DNA from: Betaproteobacteria bacterium
GTDB lineage: Bacteria; Pseudomonadota; Gammaproteobacteria; Burkholderiales; Burkholderiaceae_C
Direction of reading: 5' to 3'
Length of the DNA: 64,000 nucleotides
Assembly: GCA_013289985.1 (NCBI GenBank)
Contig: JABCYW010000006.1
Coordinates: 1 to 64,000, forward strand
Shown here: piece after piece, positions 48,153 through 57,093 of the stretch
Layout: every line of letters begins with the position of its first letter
Numbering within the stretch: the first letter of the stretch is position 1
Made by a program: the position numbers and the translations under genes
Notes under the pieces: generated by a model
Told to the model about the DNA's origin: nothing
The model's input: the letters and a program-made list of their open reading frames with translations, nothing else
The model's database searches: none

Positions 48153-49559
48153 GTGAGAGACACAAATGACGTCGAGGGCGCACGACTCATCGACGCGCGC
48201 ATCGACAACCTGCCCATGACACGTCACCTATGGACGCTCGTGCTCATGCTCGCGCTGGGTGCCTTCTTCGAGGCATACGAGATCTCGCTGACCGCGCTCT
48301 TGTCGCCAGGACTGGTGAAGGCGGGAGTATTTGCAAGCGCCAACGGTGTGTTCGGCCTTCCGGATCAGGCCGCCTTTGCTTCGGCGACGTTCCTTGGCAT
48401 GTTCGTGGGTGCGTTGGCGTTGGGACGTTTCGCCGATCGTCTCGGGCGAAAGCTCGCATTCACCGGATCGCTCCTGACCTACAGCGCCGCGACGCTGGCC
48501 ATGGGGTTCCAGGAGTCCGCGACGGCAATCGACCTTTGCCGACTGGCTGCCGGGGTGGGTTTGGGTGCCGAACTGGTCGTCATCGACGCGTTCCTGGCGG
48601 AACTCGTTCCTCCGCGCTTCAGGGGGCGCGCGTTCGCGCTCGCCGCAGCGATCCAGTTTCTGGCCGTACCCGTGGCCGGCGGCCTTTGCCTCGCCCTGAT
48701 TCCGCACCGGCCATTCGGCTTCGAGGGCTGGCGCTGGGTATGCTTCATCGGGAGCATGGGTGCGCTTCTGGTCATGTTGACCAGAACGCGGCTGCCGGAG
48801 TCACCGAGGTGGCTCGCGCGACACGGGAATCTTCAGCGTGCGGACCAGATCGTCTCGGCGCTGGAGCGCAAGTGCTTCGGCGCAGCCGGCGTGCCGGAAC
48901 GAGCGGGCACCCAGCACGGCGAGACCGTGGAGGCTGACCTTTCTGACGAGTCTTCGCGCCGAGCCAGTCTGTTCGCACCGGCCTGGCGTCGACGAGTGGT
49001 CATGCTCACGACGGCGAATGTGTTGATCGCCATCGGATTCTTCGGCTTCGGAAGCTGGCTGCCCACACTTCTGGCGTCGCAGGGCCACAGCATCGTCAAG
49101 AGCTTCCAATTTACCTTGTGCATCGCGTTGTGCTACCCGCTCTGTCCGTTGGTCTTCATGTTCTTCGCCGACAAGGTCGAGCGCAAGTGGCAGATCTCCG
49201 GGGCGACCCTGCTCGCAGGTGTGTTCGGCGTGTGCTTCGGGTACCAGGACAGCGCGTCGGGGCTGATTCTGTTCGGCACGGCGGTGACCGTGGCCAATCT
49301 CCTGACTGGCTACGCGCTCCACACCTACCAGGCCGAGCTATTCCCGTCTGCAATACGTGCCCGAGCCGTTGGGTTTGTCTATTCCTGGAGCCGCCTCGCC
49401 GTGGTGTTCTCGAGCCTGGTCGTGGGCTCCCTCCTTCAGACCGGTGGCGCGAACGCGGTACTTCTATTTCTGGGGGCCACCCAGGTCGCTGTCGCCGTGT
49501 TGGTGGCCGCCATGGGGCCAAAGACGCTGGCCATCCGAGAGGCCAGGGCGTCGGCGTGA
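48153..49559 (+). CDS. MFS transporter, sugar-porter/aromatic-acid-type
   Basis: 468 residues with 12 predicted membrane helices. The loop 2-3 motif GRFADRLGRK (near 85-94), the mid-loop RLPESPRWLARHG (near 205-217) and YQAELFPSAIRARAVG (near 400-415) are typical of the sugar-porter/AAHS/metabolite-proton symporter group. GTG 48153 has GGAG 5 bp upstream and is preferred to the GTG at 48072, which lies within the preceding gene. It sits at the end of the AtuA/MmgE operon, so it probably imports the compound or releases a product. Confidence 0.9.
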   Translation: MRDTNDVEGARLIDARIDNLPMTRHLWTLVLMLALGAFFEAYEISLTALLSPGLVKAGVFASANGVFGLPDQAAFASATFLGMFVGALALGRFADRLGRKLAFTGSLLTYSAATLAMGFQESATAIDLCRLAAGVGLGAELVVIDAFLAELVPPRFRGRAFALAAAIQFLAVPVAGGLCLALIPHRPFGFEGWRWVCFIGSMGALLVMLTRTRLPESPRWLARHGNLQRADQIVSALERKCFGAAGVPERAGTQHGETVEADLSDESSRRASLFAPAWRRRVVMLTTANVLIAIGFFGFGSWLPTLLASQGHSIVKSFQFTLCIALCYPLCPLVFMFFADKVERKWQISGATLLAGVFGVCFGYQDSASGLILFGTAVTVANLLTGYALHTYQAELFPSAIRARAVGFVYSWSRLAVVFSSLVVGSLLQTGGANAVLLFLGATQVAVAVLVAAMGPKTLAIREARASA

Positions 49560-49962
49560 AGCCCGCCTTCATTTTCGTCCACGGCTTTGGATGCGACAGA
49601 GACAGCTGGTCCCTTCAGATCGGTGCGCTATCCCCGAATTTCGCCGCGGTGGCCTTGGACTTGCCAGGCCACGGCCGATCGCCCTTGCCGGCAGTTCACA
49701 GCCTCGCGTCGCTCGCGGAATCCGTGGCCCGGGCCAAGGCGCGCTGCGCAGGGCAGGTGGTCCTTGTCGGTCACAGCATGGGCTGCCGCGTGGTGCTGGA
49801 GACGTTTCGCCAATCTCCGGACGGCGTTGCGGGAATCGCGCTCATCGATGGCAGCGTCACGGGCGGCGATGCGACGTCGAAGGCACAGGGCACTTCGTGC
49901 AACTTGAGGCGGCGCAGCAGGTCAACGATGAACTGCTGTCATTCGGCGGACAGATGGGCTGA
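49556..49962 (+). pseudogene. decayed alpha/beta hydrolase (internal deletion and frameshift)
   Basis: GTG 49556 overlaps the MFS stop. The first ~108 codons encode a normal N-terminal alpha/beta hydrolase: FVHGFGCDRDSW (oxyanion loop), LDLPGHGRSP and GHSMGCRV with the nucleophile Ser. After GSVTGGDA the frame fails, and the next frame immediately gives the family's C-terminal end, EGTGHFVQLEAAQQVN with the catalytic His, stopping at 49962. The whole cap region and the acid residue (roughly 120-150 residues) are missing. An out-of-frame deletion of ~0.4 kb explains both. Intact relatives are ~260 residues. Confidence 0.8.
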
Positions 49963-50069
49963 GCGATGCACATTGCACGCTCGCCGCTGCGGCCTTGGCA
50001 TCGGATATCGTCGGGGTCGCCTGCAGCCGCGCCGCGGATGGGCCGCGAAACGACCAGGGCCCCAGACCG

Positions 50070-51419
50070 ATGCGCACGCTTGCGAACGAGGACGAAAGCA
50101 ATATCGCGACCCGCATGGATCGCCTGCCGGTGACCGCGCTGCACTGCCTGGCGGTCGCACTCTGCGCGTTCGGGCTGAGCTTCGACACGCTGGAGATCGC
50201 ACTGGGCAGCATCCTCGCCGCCGTGTTCTCCGCGCCGCCGCACCTGGCCCCCGCACGGCAGCTGTCCGTGCTGCTGGGCGCGATCTACGCCGGGGCCGTC
50301 ATCGGTGCCCCGTTGATGGGCTGGTGGGCCGACCGCCACGGCCGCCGGCGCACGCTGACCGTCCTGCTGCTGTGGATGGGCCTGACTTCGCTCGCGGCCG
50401 CCGCCGCTCGGGACCTCCCCGCCTTGTCATGGATGCGCGCGCTGTCCGGTTTGGCCCTCGGCGCTTACCCGCCCGTCATGATCGCGTACCTGACCGACCT
50501 GATGCCGCCGTTGCGCCGCGGCCTGATGATCTTCGTCGCCAGCGCGATCGCGACGCTCGGGCCGCCGGCGGCCATCTTCCTCGTGCGTTGGCTGACCCCG
50601 ATGCAGCCGCTCGGTGTCGAGGCCTGGCGCTGGGGCTTCGTCTGCGGCGGCATCGGCGCCGGCGTCGTGGGAGTGCTGACGCTGGCGCTGCCTGAATCGC
50701 CGCGCTGGCTGCAGTTGAAAGGCCGCGCCGCAGAGGCAAGTGCGGCGTTTGGCTCGTTCGATCGCTCACGCACCGTGCTGGACGTCCGCGTCGATCCGCC
50801 GCATGAGCCGCATCGCGGCGGCGTCGATGAGCCGCTTGAAGGCAGTCCCGCGTCATCGAGGCGCTCCTGGCCGCAGGTTGCCGCGCTGTATTTCCTCAGT
50901 CCGTGGTCGACGGTCGCGTTTCCGTTGCTTTCGGGTGCCGTGCTCGCGCAGAAGGGATTCAAGTTGCCCGACACCCTGCTGTACATCGGCCTCTCGACCT
51001 TCGGCCCGACGATCGGCACCGCGCTGGCGGCGACCGCGGTCGATCGCGTTGACCGGCGCGTGGCGCTGATGGCGTGCGCGGCGGCGATGCTTGGGTGCGG
51101 CGCCGCATTTGTCGCCACTGATTCGCCTTTGTGGCTGGTCGCCGCGGCGACCGTCTTCAGCCTTTTCCTGTCGCTCTACATTCCCGTGTTGAGCGTCTAC
51201 TCCGCCGAGCTTTTTCCGACGCGCGTGCGCGCGTCCGCGCTCGCGGGTGCCTGGGCGCTCAACCGCCTCGGCGCCGCGTTGGCGCCGCTATTCCTGCTCC
51301 CGCTCCTTCGCAACGCGGGAGCGTCTGCCATGTTCGCGGTGATCGCCGTGGCGTTGCTGGTCGGCCTGTTGGTCGTCGCGCTGGCGCCGAAAGGGCGGCA
51401 GCGCAGGTCGATCGACTAG
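50070..51419 (+). CDS. MFS transporter (second carrier of the locus)
   Basis: 449 residues, 12 predicted helices. Signature loops: MGWWADRHGRRR near 80-91, LPESPRWLQLKG near 205-216 and YSAELFPTRVRASALAG near 370-386. Same sugar-porter-like group as the carrier at 48153, from which it is separated by the decayed hydrolase. ATG 50070 has no strong ribosome site; a TTG at 49995 is in frame. It ends convergent with, and overlaps by 4 bp, the STAND regulator gene. The short dispersed 'PHEPHRGGVDEP' loop between helices 6 and 7 is hydrophilic as usual. Confidence 0.88.
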   Translation: MRTLANEDESNIATRMDRLPVTALHCLAVALCAFGLSFDTLEIALGSILAAVFSAPPHLAPARQLSVLLGAIYAGAVIGAPLMGWWADRHGRRRTLTVLLLWMGLTSLAAAAARDLPALSWMRALSGLALGAYPPVMIAYLTDLMPPLRRGLMIFVASAIATLGPPAAIFLVRWLTPMQPLGVEAWRWGFVCGGIGAGVVGVLTLALPESPRWLQLKGRAAEASAAFGSFDRSRTVLDVRVDPPHEPHRGGVDEPLEGSPASSRRSWPQVAALYFLSPWSTVAFPLLSGAVLAQKGFKLPDTLLYIGLSTFGPTIGTALAATAVDRVDRRVALMACAAAMLGCGAAFVATDSPLWLVAAATVFSLFLSLYIPVLSVYSAELFPTRVRASALAGAWALNRLGAALAPLFLLPLLRNAGASAMFAVIAVALLVGLLVVALAPKGRQRRSID

Positions 51420-54241
51420 GACAAGGCGCCGCACTGCGTGATTCCAGGCCGAGGATCGACGCCAAGTTCCGCCAGCAATCCGGAAGCCGCCCGCAAGTCG
51501 GCAGTGGCCAGGCCTTCCGTGAATCGAACGTAGACGGGTTCGAGCGTCGCTCGCGCGCGCTCGCGGCGCTCCTGCAAGACCAGCAGCCGTGCCAGGCTGG
51601 TCGCGGCACGCAGTTCCCACGCGAGCGCGCCTTGTGTCCGTGCGAGTTCGAGCGCGCGCAGGAACAAGGCCTCGGCCGCCGCTTCGCTGTCTCGGCCATC
51701 GCGGCCCAGCAGGGACTCGCCATGCGCACGGAGTACCTCCGGCGCGCACCAGCCCACCGTGCCGGCCTCGACGCGTCGAATCGTGGCCGCGCTCAAGAGC
51801 CGGACATCGAACGTGGCCAGGTGATCGAGCAATTTGCGGCGAAGCGGCTGCTCTCCCGTCAGGGCCTCGGCCGAAACATCGGCGCTGCCACCATGCCGTG
51901 CGAGCAAGCCTTCGTACAGGCGCCACCATGGCTGCCAGTAGTCGAATGAATGCGTCAACGTCTGCTCCCGCAGCTGCTCGACCCGGCGACGACACTCATC
52001 GTGGCCGCCACTCCAGAGCGCGATCGGAATCGTCGCGAGCGCCAGCACCTGGCACGCGGAGAGCGGCGTGTCGGCAAGGGCATGCTCGACGCCCTCCTGC
52101 GCGACGGCCGCCGCCTGTTCCGCGAAGCCCTTCAGCCAGAGGATGCGCGCAAGGACGATACGCATCGACACCCGGACATCGACGGGCGACGGGACGTACG
52201 CGAGCGGTGTCTTGCGGCCGGCATTCTCGAGCACGTCATGGAGCAACGCTCGGGAGCGTGCATGCTCCCCGCCGAAGTGCAGCGATTGCGCCAGCATGCG
52301 CCGGGCGATCAGGCTCGACGTCTCGTCCGCCGCATCGTGCGCGACCCGAGCCAGGCGCTCTGCCCAGGTCGATGCGGCAGGGTAGTCGCCCGACTGGAAC
52401 GCTTCTGCCCACAGCGCCAGGATCGGCCCGGTCTGGTATCGCGCGATGCCCGTCTCGTGCGCGACTTCCAGTGCTCTTGACAGCCAGGGAAGCGACGCCG
52501 GTTGGTCCGTCTGCAACCGCTGGTGAAGCAACGCGGGAAACATGCGCAGGCGCATTTCCAGCAGGGGACGCGGCGGCACCAGCGCAGCAACGGCTTCCAG
52601 GGCACGAGCGACCCATTCGCCGTAGTCGGACATCATCTTGGTCTGATCGGAAAGCGAGAATGCTTCGCAGGTCAGCGTGACGGCGAGCTCGGGATCCCCG
52701 GCAGGCGAGAACGCCCAGGCCAGCGCCGCCCTCACATCCGCGATCCACGGTGAATAGGTCTCGCGCCAAGCCGTGCGGGTCATGGCCTCCCATTCGCGCT
52801 CGGCCCGTTGCAGCATCTCGCGCAGGTACAAGGCATGACGCAGCCGGGTCGCATTGAATTCCTCATTGCTTCCCAGCTTGGCGGACGCATAGGCGCGCGT
52901 CGTGTCGAGCAGACGAAGGCCGGGACTCGTCGCCTGCGGCACCGTGGCGACGAGCGACTTCGCGGCCAGGTCGAGTACCGCGCCCCGAACCTGCCCAGGC
53001 GTGTCGCACCCGGCGATGGCCTCCGCCGCTTCCAGGGTGAAGACGCCGCTGAATACGGAAAGTCGTCGCAGAACGCGTTGCTCGAGGGGTGCCAGCAGAT
53101 CGTAGCTCCAATCGATCATCGCCATTAGCGTTCGGTGGCGCGCCGGCGCTCCGCGGCGTCCTCCGCCCAGCGACATCAGGCGCTTCTCGATCTGTCCGAT
53201 CACGCCTCGCACACTCAACAACGCGACGCGCGCCGCCGCGAGTTCGATGGCGAGCGCGATTCCATCGACATGGCGGCAGAGTGCGACGATGTCGCCGGCG
53301 ACCGTGTCGTCGAAGGGCTGGCTCGCTCCCGCGGCGCGCATGCGTTCGACGAACAGCTGCACGCCCGGCCATGCGATCGCCTCCTGCGCGGTGAGCTCGG
53401 TGCCCTTTGGCGGCAGTTGCATCGGCGCCAATCGATGGAGCCATTCGCCGCTGGCTCGCAATGGCTCGCGGCTGGTCGCCAGGACATGGAGGCACGGAGA
53501 CGCCGACAGCAGCGCTTCAACCAGTTCGGCCGCGGCTTCGACCACGTGTTCGCAGTTGTCCAGCACGATGAGCATCTGCCTGCGTCCCAGGTAGGCCGTC
53601 AGGTGACTGAGCTCGAAGTCAGGCGATGCGCCGAGCGCCGAGGCCACCGCGTGGACGATCAACCGGGCGTCGGCCAGCGGTGCAAGATCGACGAAGAAGA
53701 TGCCTTCGGCATAGGCGTCGCGGAGTTGGTCGACCAAGGCCAGTGCCAGCGTGGTCTTGCCCATTCCGCCGGGGCCGACGATGGTGATGAAACGACCGAG
53801 AGGCAACTGGGCGGCGATGCTCGCGATGGCCTCGTCGCGGCCGAACACGGGCGCCAGACGAGATGGAAATCGCCGCTGCCCAAGATCGGATGCGACATTC
53901 GAGATCGGCGTTCCGGCCACGATGAACCCGAAGCCTTGGCTCGGGTGGTATTCCACGTGGCCCGCGCTCGCGGCGTTCTCGCGGAGCACGACATTCACCT
54001 CGACGACGCGATCCCACAATTCCTTCGATCCGATATGGCCCGACGGGGCGATCCTTGCGAGCAGTTCGGTCCGGCCGAGCGGGCCTCCCTGGCACTCGAC
54101 GAGCACCGCCAGCACGGCGAACGCGTCGCCATGGAGCGGAAGCGCGACGCCGTTGAAACAGAGGCGATCGCGACCCGGGGCCAGTTCGAAGGGCCCGAAC
54201 GTCTGGCCGACTCCTGGGTCGCGAGCGGAAGACTCAGCCAT
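51416..54241 (-). CDS. winged-helix / STAND NTPase / TPR regulator (paralogue 1)
   Basis: 941 residues. Residues ~14-110: divergent OmpR-type winged helix (FGPFELAPGRDRLCFNG start, QGFGFIV end). Residues ~130-420: NTPase of the STAND (NB-ARC/AAA) type with Walker A GPGGMGKTT near 155-163, Walker B LIVLDNCEH and ATSREPL sensor. The remaining ~500 residues are TPR-like helices. The C-terminal VEAGTVGWCAPEVLRA and WELRAATSLARL segments recur in the two paralogues. Such proteins are ligand-activated transcription factors that oligomerise with ATP. Its ATG overlaps the stop of paralogue 2 by 8 bp. The DNA-binding domain has diverged most, so its target may differ. Confidence 0.87.
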   Translation of the reverse strand: MAESSARDPGVGQTFGPFELAPGRDRLCFNGVALPLHGDAFAVLAVLVECQGGPLGRTELLARIAPSGHIGSKELWDRVVEVNVVLRENAASAGHVEYHPSQGFGFIVAGTPISNVASDLGQRRFPSRLAPVFGRDEAIASIAAQLPLGRFITIVGPGGMGKTTLALALVDQLRDAYAEGIFFVDLAPLADARLIVHAVASALGASPDFELSHLTAYLGRRQMLIVLDNCEHVVEAAAELVEALLSASPCLHVLATSREPLRASGEWLHRLAPMQLPPKGTELTAQEAIAWPGVQLFVERMRAAGASQPFDDTVAGDIVALCRHVDGIALAIELAAARVALLSVRGVIGQIEKRLMSLGGGRRGAPARHRTLMAMIDWSYDLLAPLEQRVLRRLSVFSGVFTLEAAEAIAGCDTPGQVRGAVLDLAAKSLVATVPQATSPGLRLLDTTRAYASAKLGSNEEFNATRLRHALYLREMLQRAEREWEAMTRTAWRETYSPWIADVRAALAWAFSPAGDPELAVTLTCEAFSLSDQTKMMSDYGEWVARALEAVAALVPPRPLLEMRLRMFPALLHQRLQTDQPASLPWLSRALEVAHETGIARYQTGPILALWAEAFQSGDYPAASTWAERLARVAHDAADETSSLIARRMLAQSLHFGGEHARSRALLHDVLENAGRKTPLAYVPSPVDVRVSMRIVLARILWLKGFAEQAAAVAQEGVEHALADTPLSACQVLALATIPIALWSGGHDECRRRVEQLREQTLTHSFDYWQPWWRLYEGLLARHGGSADVSAEALTGEQPLRRKLLDHLATFDVRLLSAATIRRVEAGTVGWCAPEVLRAHGESLLGRDGRDSEAAAEALFLRALELARTQGALAWELRAATSLARLLVLQERRERARATLEPVYVRFTEGLATADLRAASGLLAELGVDPRPGITQCGALS

Positions 54242-57074
54242 GCCGGCCTCCCAGTCGCCTCAGCAGCGACTCCTCCAAGGCGCGGATCAACTCGCGCGCG
54301 GCTCGCGCGTCGGCCGCTTCGAGGTCCTCGACGATTCGACTCGAGATCGGCGCCAACAGCGCCAGTGCTTCGCCCGTCCGGCCTTGATCGCGTCGAAGGG
54401 ATGCGAGGCTCGTCGCGGTGCGGAGCTCCCAGGCCAGCGCGCCCTGAGTCCGCGCGAGGCCCAGCGATCGCAGGAGCAACGCCTCGACTTCACCGTCGGC
54501 GTCGCGCGATCGCTGGCGACGCAGCGTCTCGGCGCGTGCGCGCAGGATCTCCGGCGCGCACCAGCCGACGACACCCGCGTCGACACGCGTACACGTCTGC
54601 GCGACGGCCATGTCATCGACGAGCGTTCCCATCATGTCGAGCGCCTTCGCGCCGCCCGCAGGGTTCCAGGAAGCCGTGCTCGTGTCGGGGAGGGCGCAGC
54701 CGGCACCGCGCCTGGCCAGCACGACGCGGTAGCTGTGCCCCCAGGCGATCCAGAGACTGAGCGCGTAGCGTGTCGAGTGCTCGATCAGCTGATCGACCAT
54801 CGAACGGGCCGTCACGTCGTCGCCACGCCAGAGCGCGATCGGAATCACCGCCAGCGCCAAGGCATGGCAGCGGTACAAGGGGCGACCTCCCGTGGACAGG
54901 TGCAAGGATTCCAGGGCCATCTGCGTTGCTTGAGCCCCGTACCCTTCGAGCCAAAGAGTCCTGGCCAGCAAGATGCGCATCGACACGGCGAGCGGCACCA
55001 TTTGCATGCGCCAGCGGGCGTCCCTGCCGTGATCGACCAGACGCGTCGCGAGCTTGCGGGCAGCGTCGTGATCGCCGAGATAGTGACAGCCCATCGCCCG
55101 GAGACGCTCCGAGAGCATCGGCAGGACGGGATCGGTCGGGCCGTTCGCGAGCGCGCGGATGCGATCGCACAGCGCGAGGACCGTGGGGTATTCACCGCGA
55201 CCGAGGGCGTTGGCACACATGCCATACAGGGCCTCCAGCGAGTATCGCCTGGCGTCCACCCGCACGATCAGGTCATCGATGCGAGCGAAGGCCCTCCTGG
55301 CTTCATCGGCGTCGGATCCATCGGCCACGATGCCGCCGAAGTGGCACAACGTCGACCGCAGGCGCAGCTCGAGCGCGGAAGCGTCGGGAGCCGACTCTGG
55401 AATCGCCGCCAGGGCGGCACTCATTCGCGGGGAGAACTCGTCCCAGAGGCCGAGATCCAACACGAGGTCGATGGCGGCGACCGTCAGGGAGACGCCGATC
55501 CGGAGGTCCCCTTCGGGGCCGAATGCCCATTCCAGCGCCGCCCTGACATCGTCGAGCATGGCGGCGTAGCCCCCCTCCGGGGTTACGCTCTCGGAATCCT
55601 CGCGGATCCATCCCGACCGTTCGAGCAGATCGCGGAAATGCTCGGCGTGACGTCGCGAGATCCGCGCTCTCTCGCCGCTCGCGGCGAGCTTTTCCGCGGC
55701 GTAGCAGCGCGTCACGAACAGCAACGCGTACCGGGCTGCGTGGCCATCGACCGCGACGAGGGATTTCGCGACGAGTCCGGAGACGCAGTCGACCACTGCC
55801 GCGGGCTCGAGATCTTCGCCGCTGGCGACGGCGACCGCGGATTCGAGCGAGAAGGCGGTACGAAAGGCGGACAGGCGCTGCAGCACCAACCGTTCATCCG
55901 GACTCAGCAGCTTGTAGCTCCAGTCGAGAAGTGCCTGCAGGGTGCGGTGCCTGGGCAATGCGGTTCGTCTGCCGCGCTGGAGCAGCGCGAACATGTCGTC
56001 CATGCGCGAGGCCAGGCCTTGCAGTCCAAGGCTTTCGATGCGTGCGGCGGCGAGCTCGAGCGCCAGCGGCATGCCATCGAGCCGGCGGCACAATTCCAGG
56101 ACCCGCGGCAGGGTGCTCTCGGTGAGGGAAAAGTCGTGGCAGTTCGCCCTTGCACGTTCAACGAAAAGTTCGACGGCCGGATACCTCAGCGCCGCATCCG
56201 CGGGTAAGGCTTGTCCTGCGGCGGGTGTCTCCAACGGTGCAAGGCGGTACACCCATTCGCCCTCGGATCCCAACGGTTCGCGGCTGGTGGCGACGATGTG
56301 GATTCCGCGAGCCGCCTTGAGCACGCGCTCGGACAGTTCAGCCGCGACATCGATGACGTGCTCGCAGTTGTCGAGGACGATGAGCATGTGCAAGTCGCAC
56401 AGGAAGGCCTCTATCGCAGTCCAGGGCTCCTCCGAGCACACGGCCACGCCCAGCGCCGCCGCCAGCGCGACGGGGACGTGCGCGCCTTCGGAGAGCGGAG
56501 CCAGTTCGACGAACCGGACGCCATCTTCGTAGGCAGGCAGCAGCGTCTCGGCGAGCGCGAGCGCGACCGTGGTCTTGCCGATGCCGCCCGGCCCGGCGAT
56601 CGTCACGAGGCGCTCGCGCGCGACGCGTGCGCCCAGGAAGGCGGTGATCGCCTGGCGGCCGATCGGGCGTGTGAGACGAAGCGGCAGGTTGTGCGAGGCC
56701 TGCGGAGAAATATCGGCATCCGGCAGAATCGAATGTCGGACCTCGGGCTGCCAATCGACCTGGCCGACGAAGCAGTAGCCGCGGCCCGTGACGTTCGTGA
56801 TGTAGCGCGTGCCGTCGCGGCCGTCGTCGAGCACCTTGCGCAGTGCGGACAGATGGACGCGCAGGTTGGTCTCCTCGACGATCGTGTCCGGCCATACGCG
56901 CGCGATCAGTTCGTCTCGCGAGATCAGCTCGCCGGGACGCTCCAGGAGCGCCGTGAGCAGCTCGAGCGCGCGGCTGCCCACGGCGACCGGCCGTCCGTCC
57001 TCGAGCAGGAGCTTGCGCGCGGGTAGAAGAACGAAACGCCCGAACGTCGATGCGCGATCGAACGGTGCGTTCAT
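54234..57074 (-). CDS. winged-helix / STAND NTPase / TPR regulator (paralogue 2)
   Basis: 946 residues. A clear OmpR-type winged helix (about 10-105: ELISRDELIARVWPDTIVEE, NLRVHLSALRKVLDD, GRGYCFVG), then the STAND NTPase with Walker A GPGGIGKTT near 160-168, Walker B LIVLDNCEHV and ATSREPLGSEGEWVYRL, then a ~500-residue TPR-like region with VDAGVVGWCAPEILRA near the end. ATG 57074 is chosen because the upstream extension overlaps the TonB receptor gene; it is 19 bp after that gene's stop. Operon order is TonB receptor, paralogue 2, paralogue 1, suggesting control of, or by, the receptor's ligand. Confidence 0.9.
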   Translation of the reverse strand: MNAPFDRASTFGRFVLLPARKLLLEDGRPVAVGSRALELLTALLERPGELISRDELIARVWPDTIVEETNLRVHLSALRKVLDDGRDGTRYITNVTGRGYCFVGQVDWQPEVRHSILPDADISPQASHNLPLRLTRPIGRQAITAFLGARVARERLVTIAGPGGIGKTTVALALAETLLPAYEDGVRFVELAPLSEGAHVPVALAAALGVAVCSEEPWTAIEAFLCDLHMLIVLDNCEHVIDVAAELSERVLKAARGIHIVATSREPLGSEGEWVYRLAPLETPAAGQALPADAALRYPAVELFVERARANCHDFSLTESTLPRVLELCRRLDGMPLALELAAARIESLGLQGLASRMDDMFALLQRGRRTALPRHRTLQALLDWSYKLLSPDERLVLQRLSAFRTAFSLESAVAVASGEDLEPAAVVDCVSGLVAKSLVAVDGHAARYALLFVTRCYAAEKLAASGERARISRRHAEHFRDLLERSGWIREDSESVTPEGGYAAMLDDVRAALEWAFGPEGDLRIGVSLTVAAIDLVLDLGLWDEFSPRMSAALAAIPESAPDASALELRLRSTLCHFGGIVADGSDADEARRAFARIDDLIVRVDARRYSLEALYGMCANALGRGEYPTVLALCDRIRALANGPTDPVLPMLSERLRAMGCHYLGDHDAARKLATRLVDHGRDARWRMQMVPLAVSMRILLARTLWLEGYGAQATQMALESLHLSTGGRPLYRCHALALAVIPIALWRGDDVTARSMVDQLIEHSTRYALSLWIAWGHSYRVVLARRGAGCALPDTSTASWNPAGGAKALDMMGTLVDDMAVAQTCTRVDAGVVGWCAPEILRARAETLRRQRSRDADGEVEALLLRSLGLARTQGALAWELRTATSLASLRRDQGRTGEALALLAPISSRIVEDLEAADARAARELIRALEESLLRRLGGRHG

Positions 57075-57093
57075 GGCATCGAGGCCAACTGGC

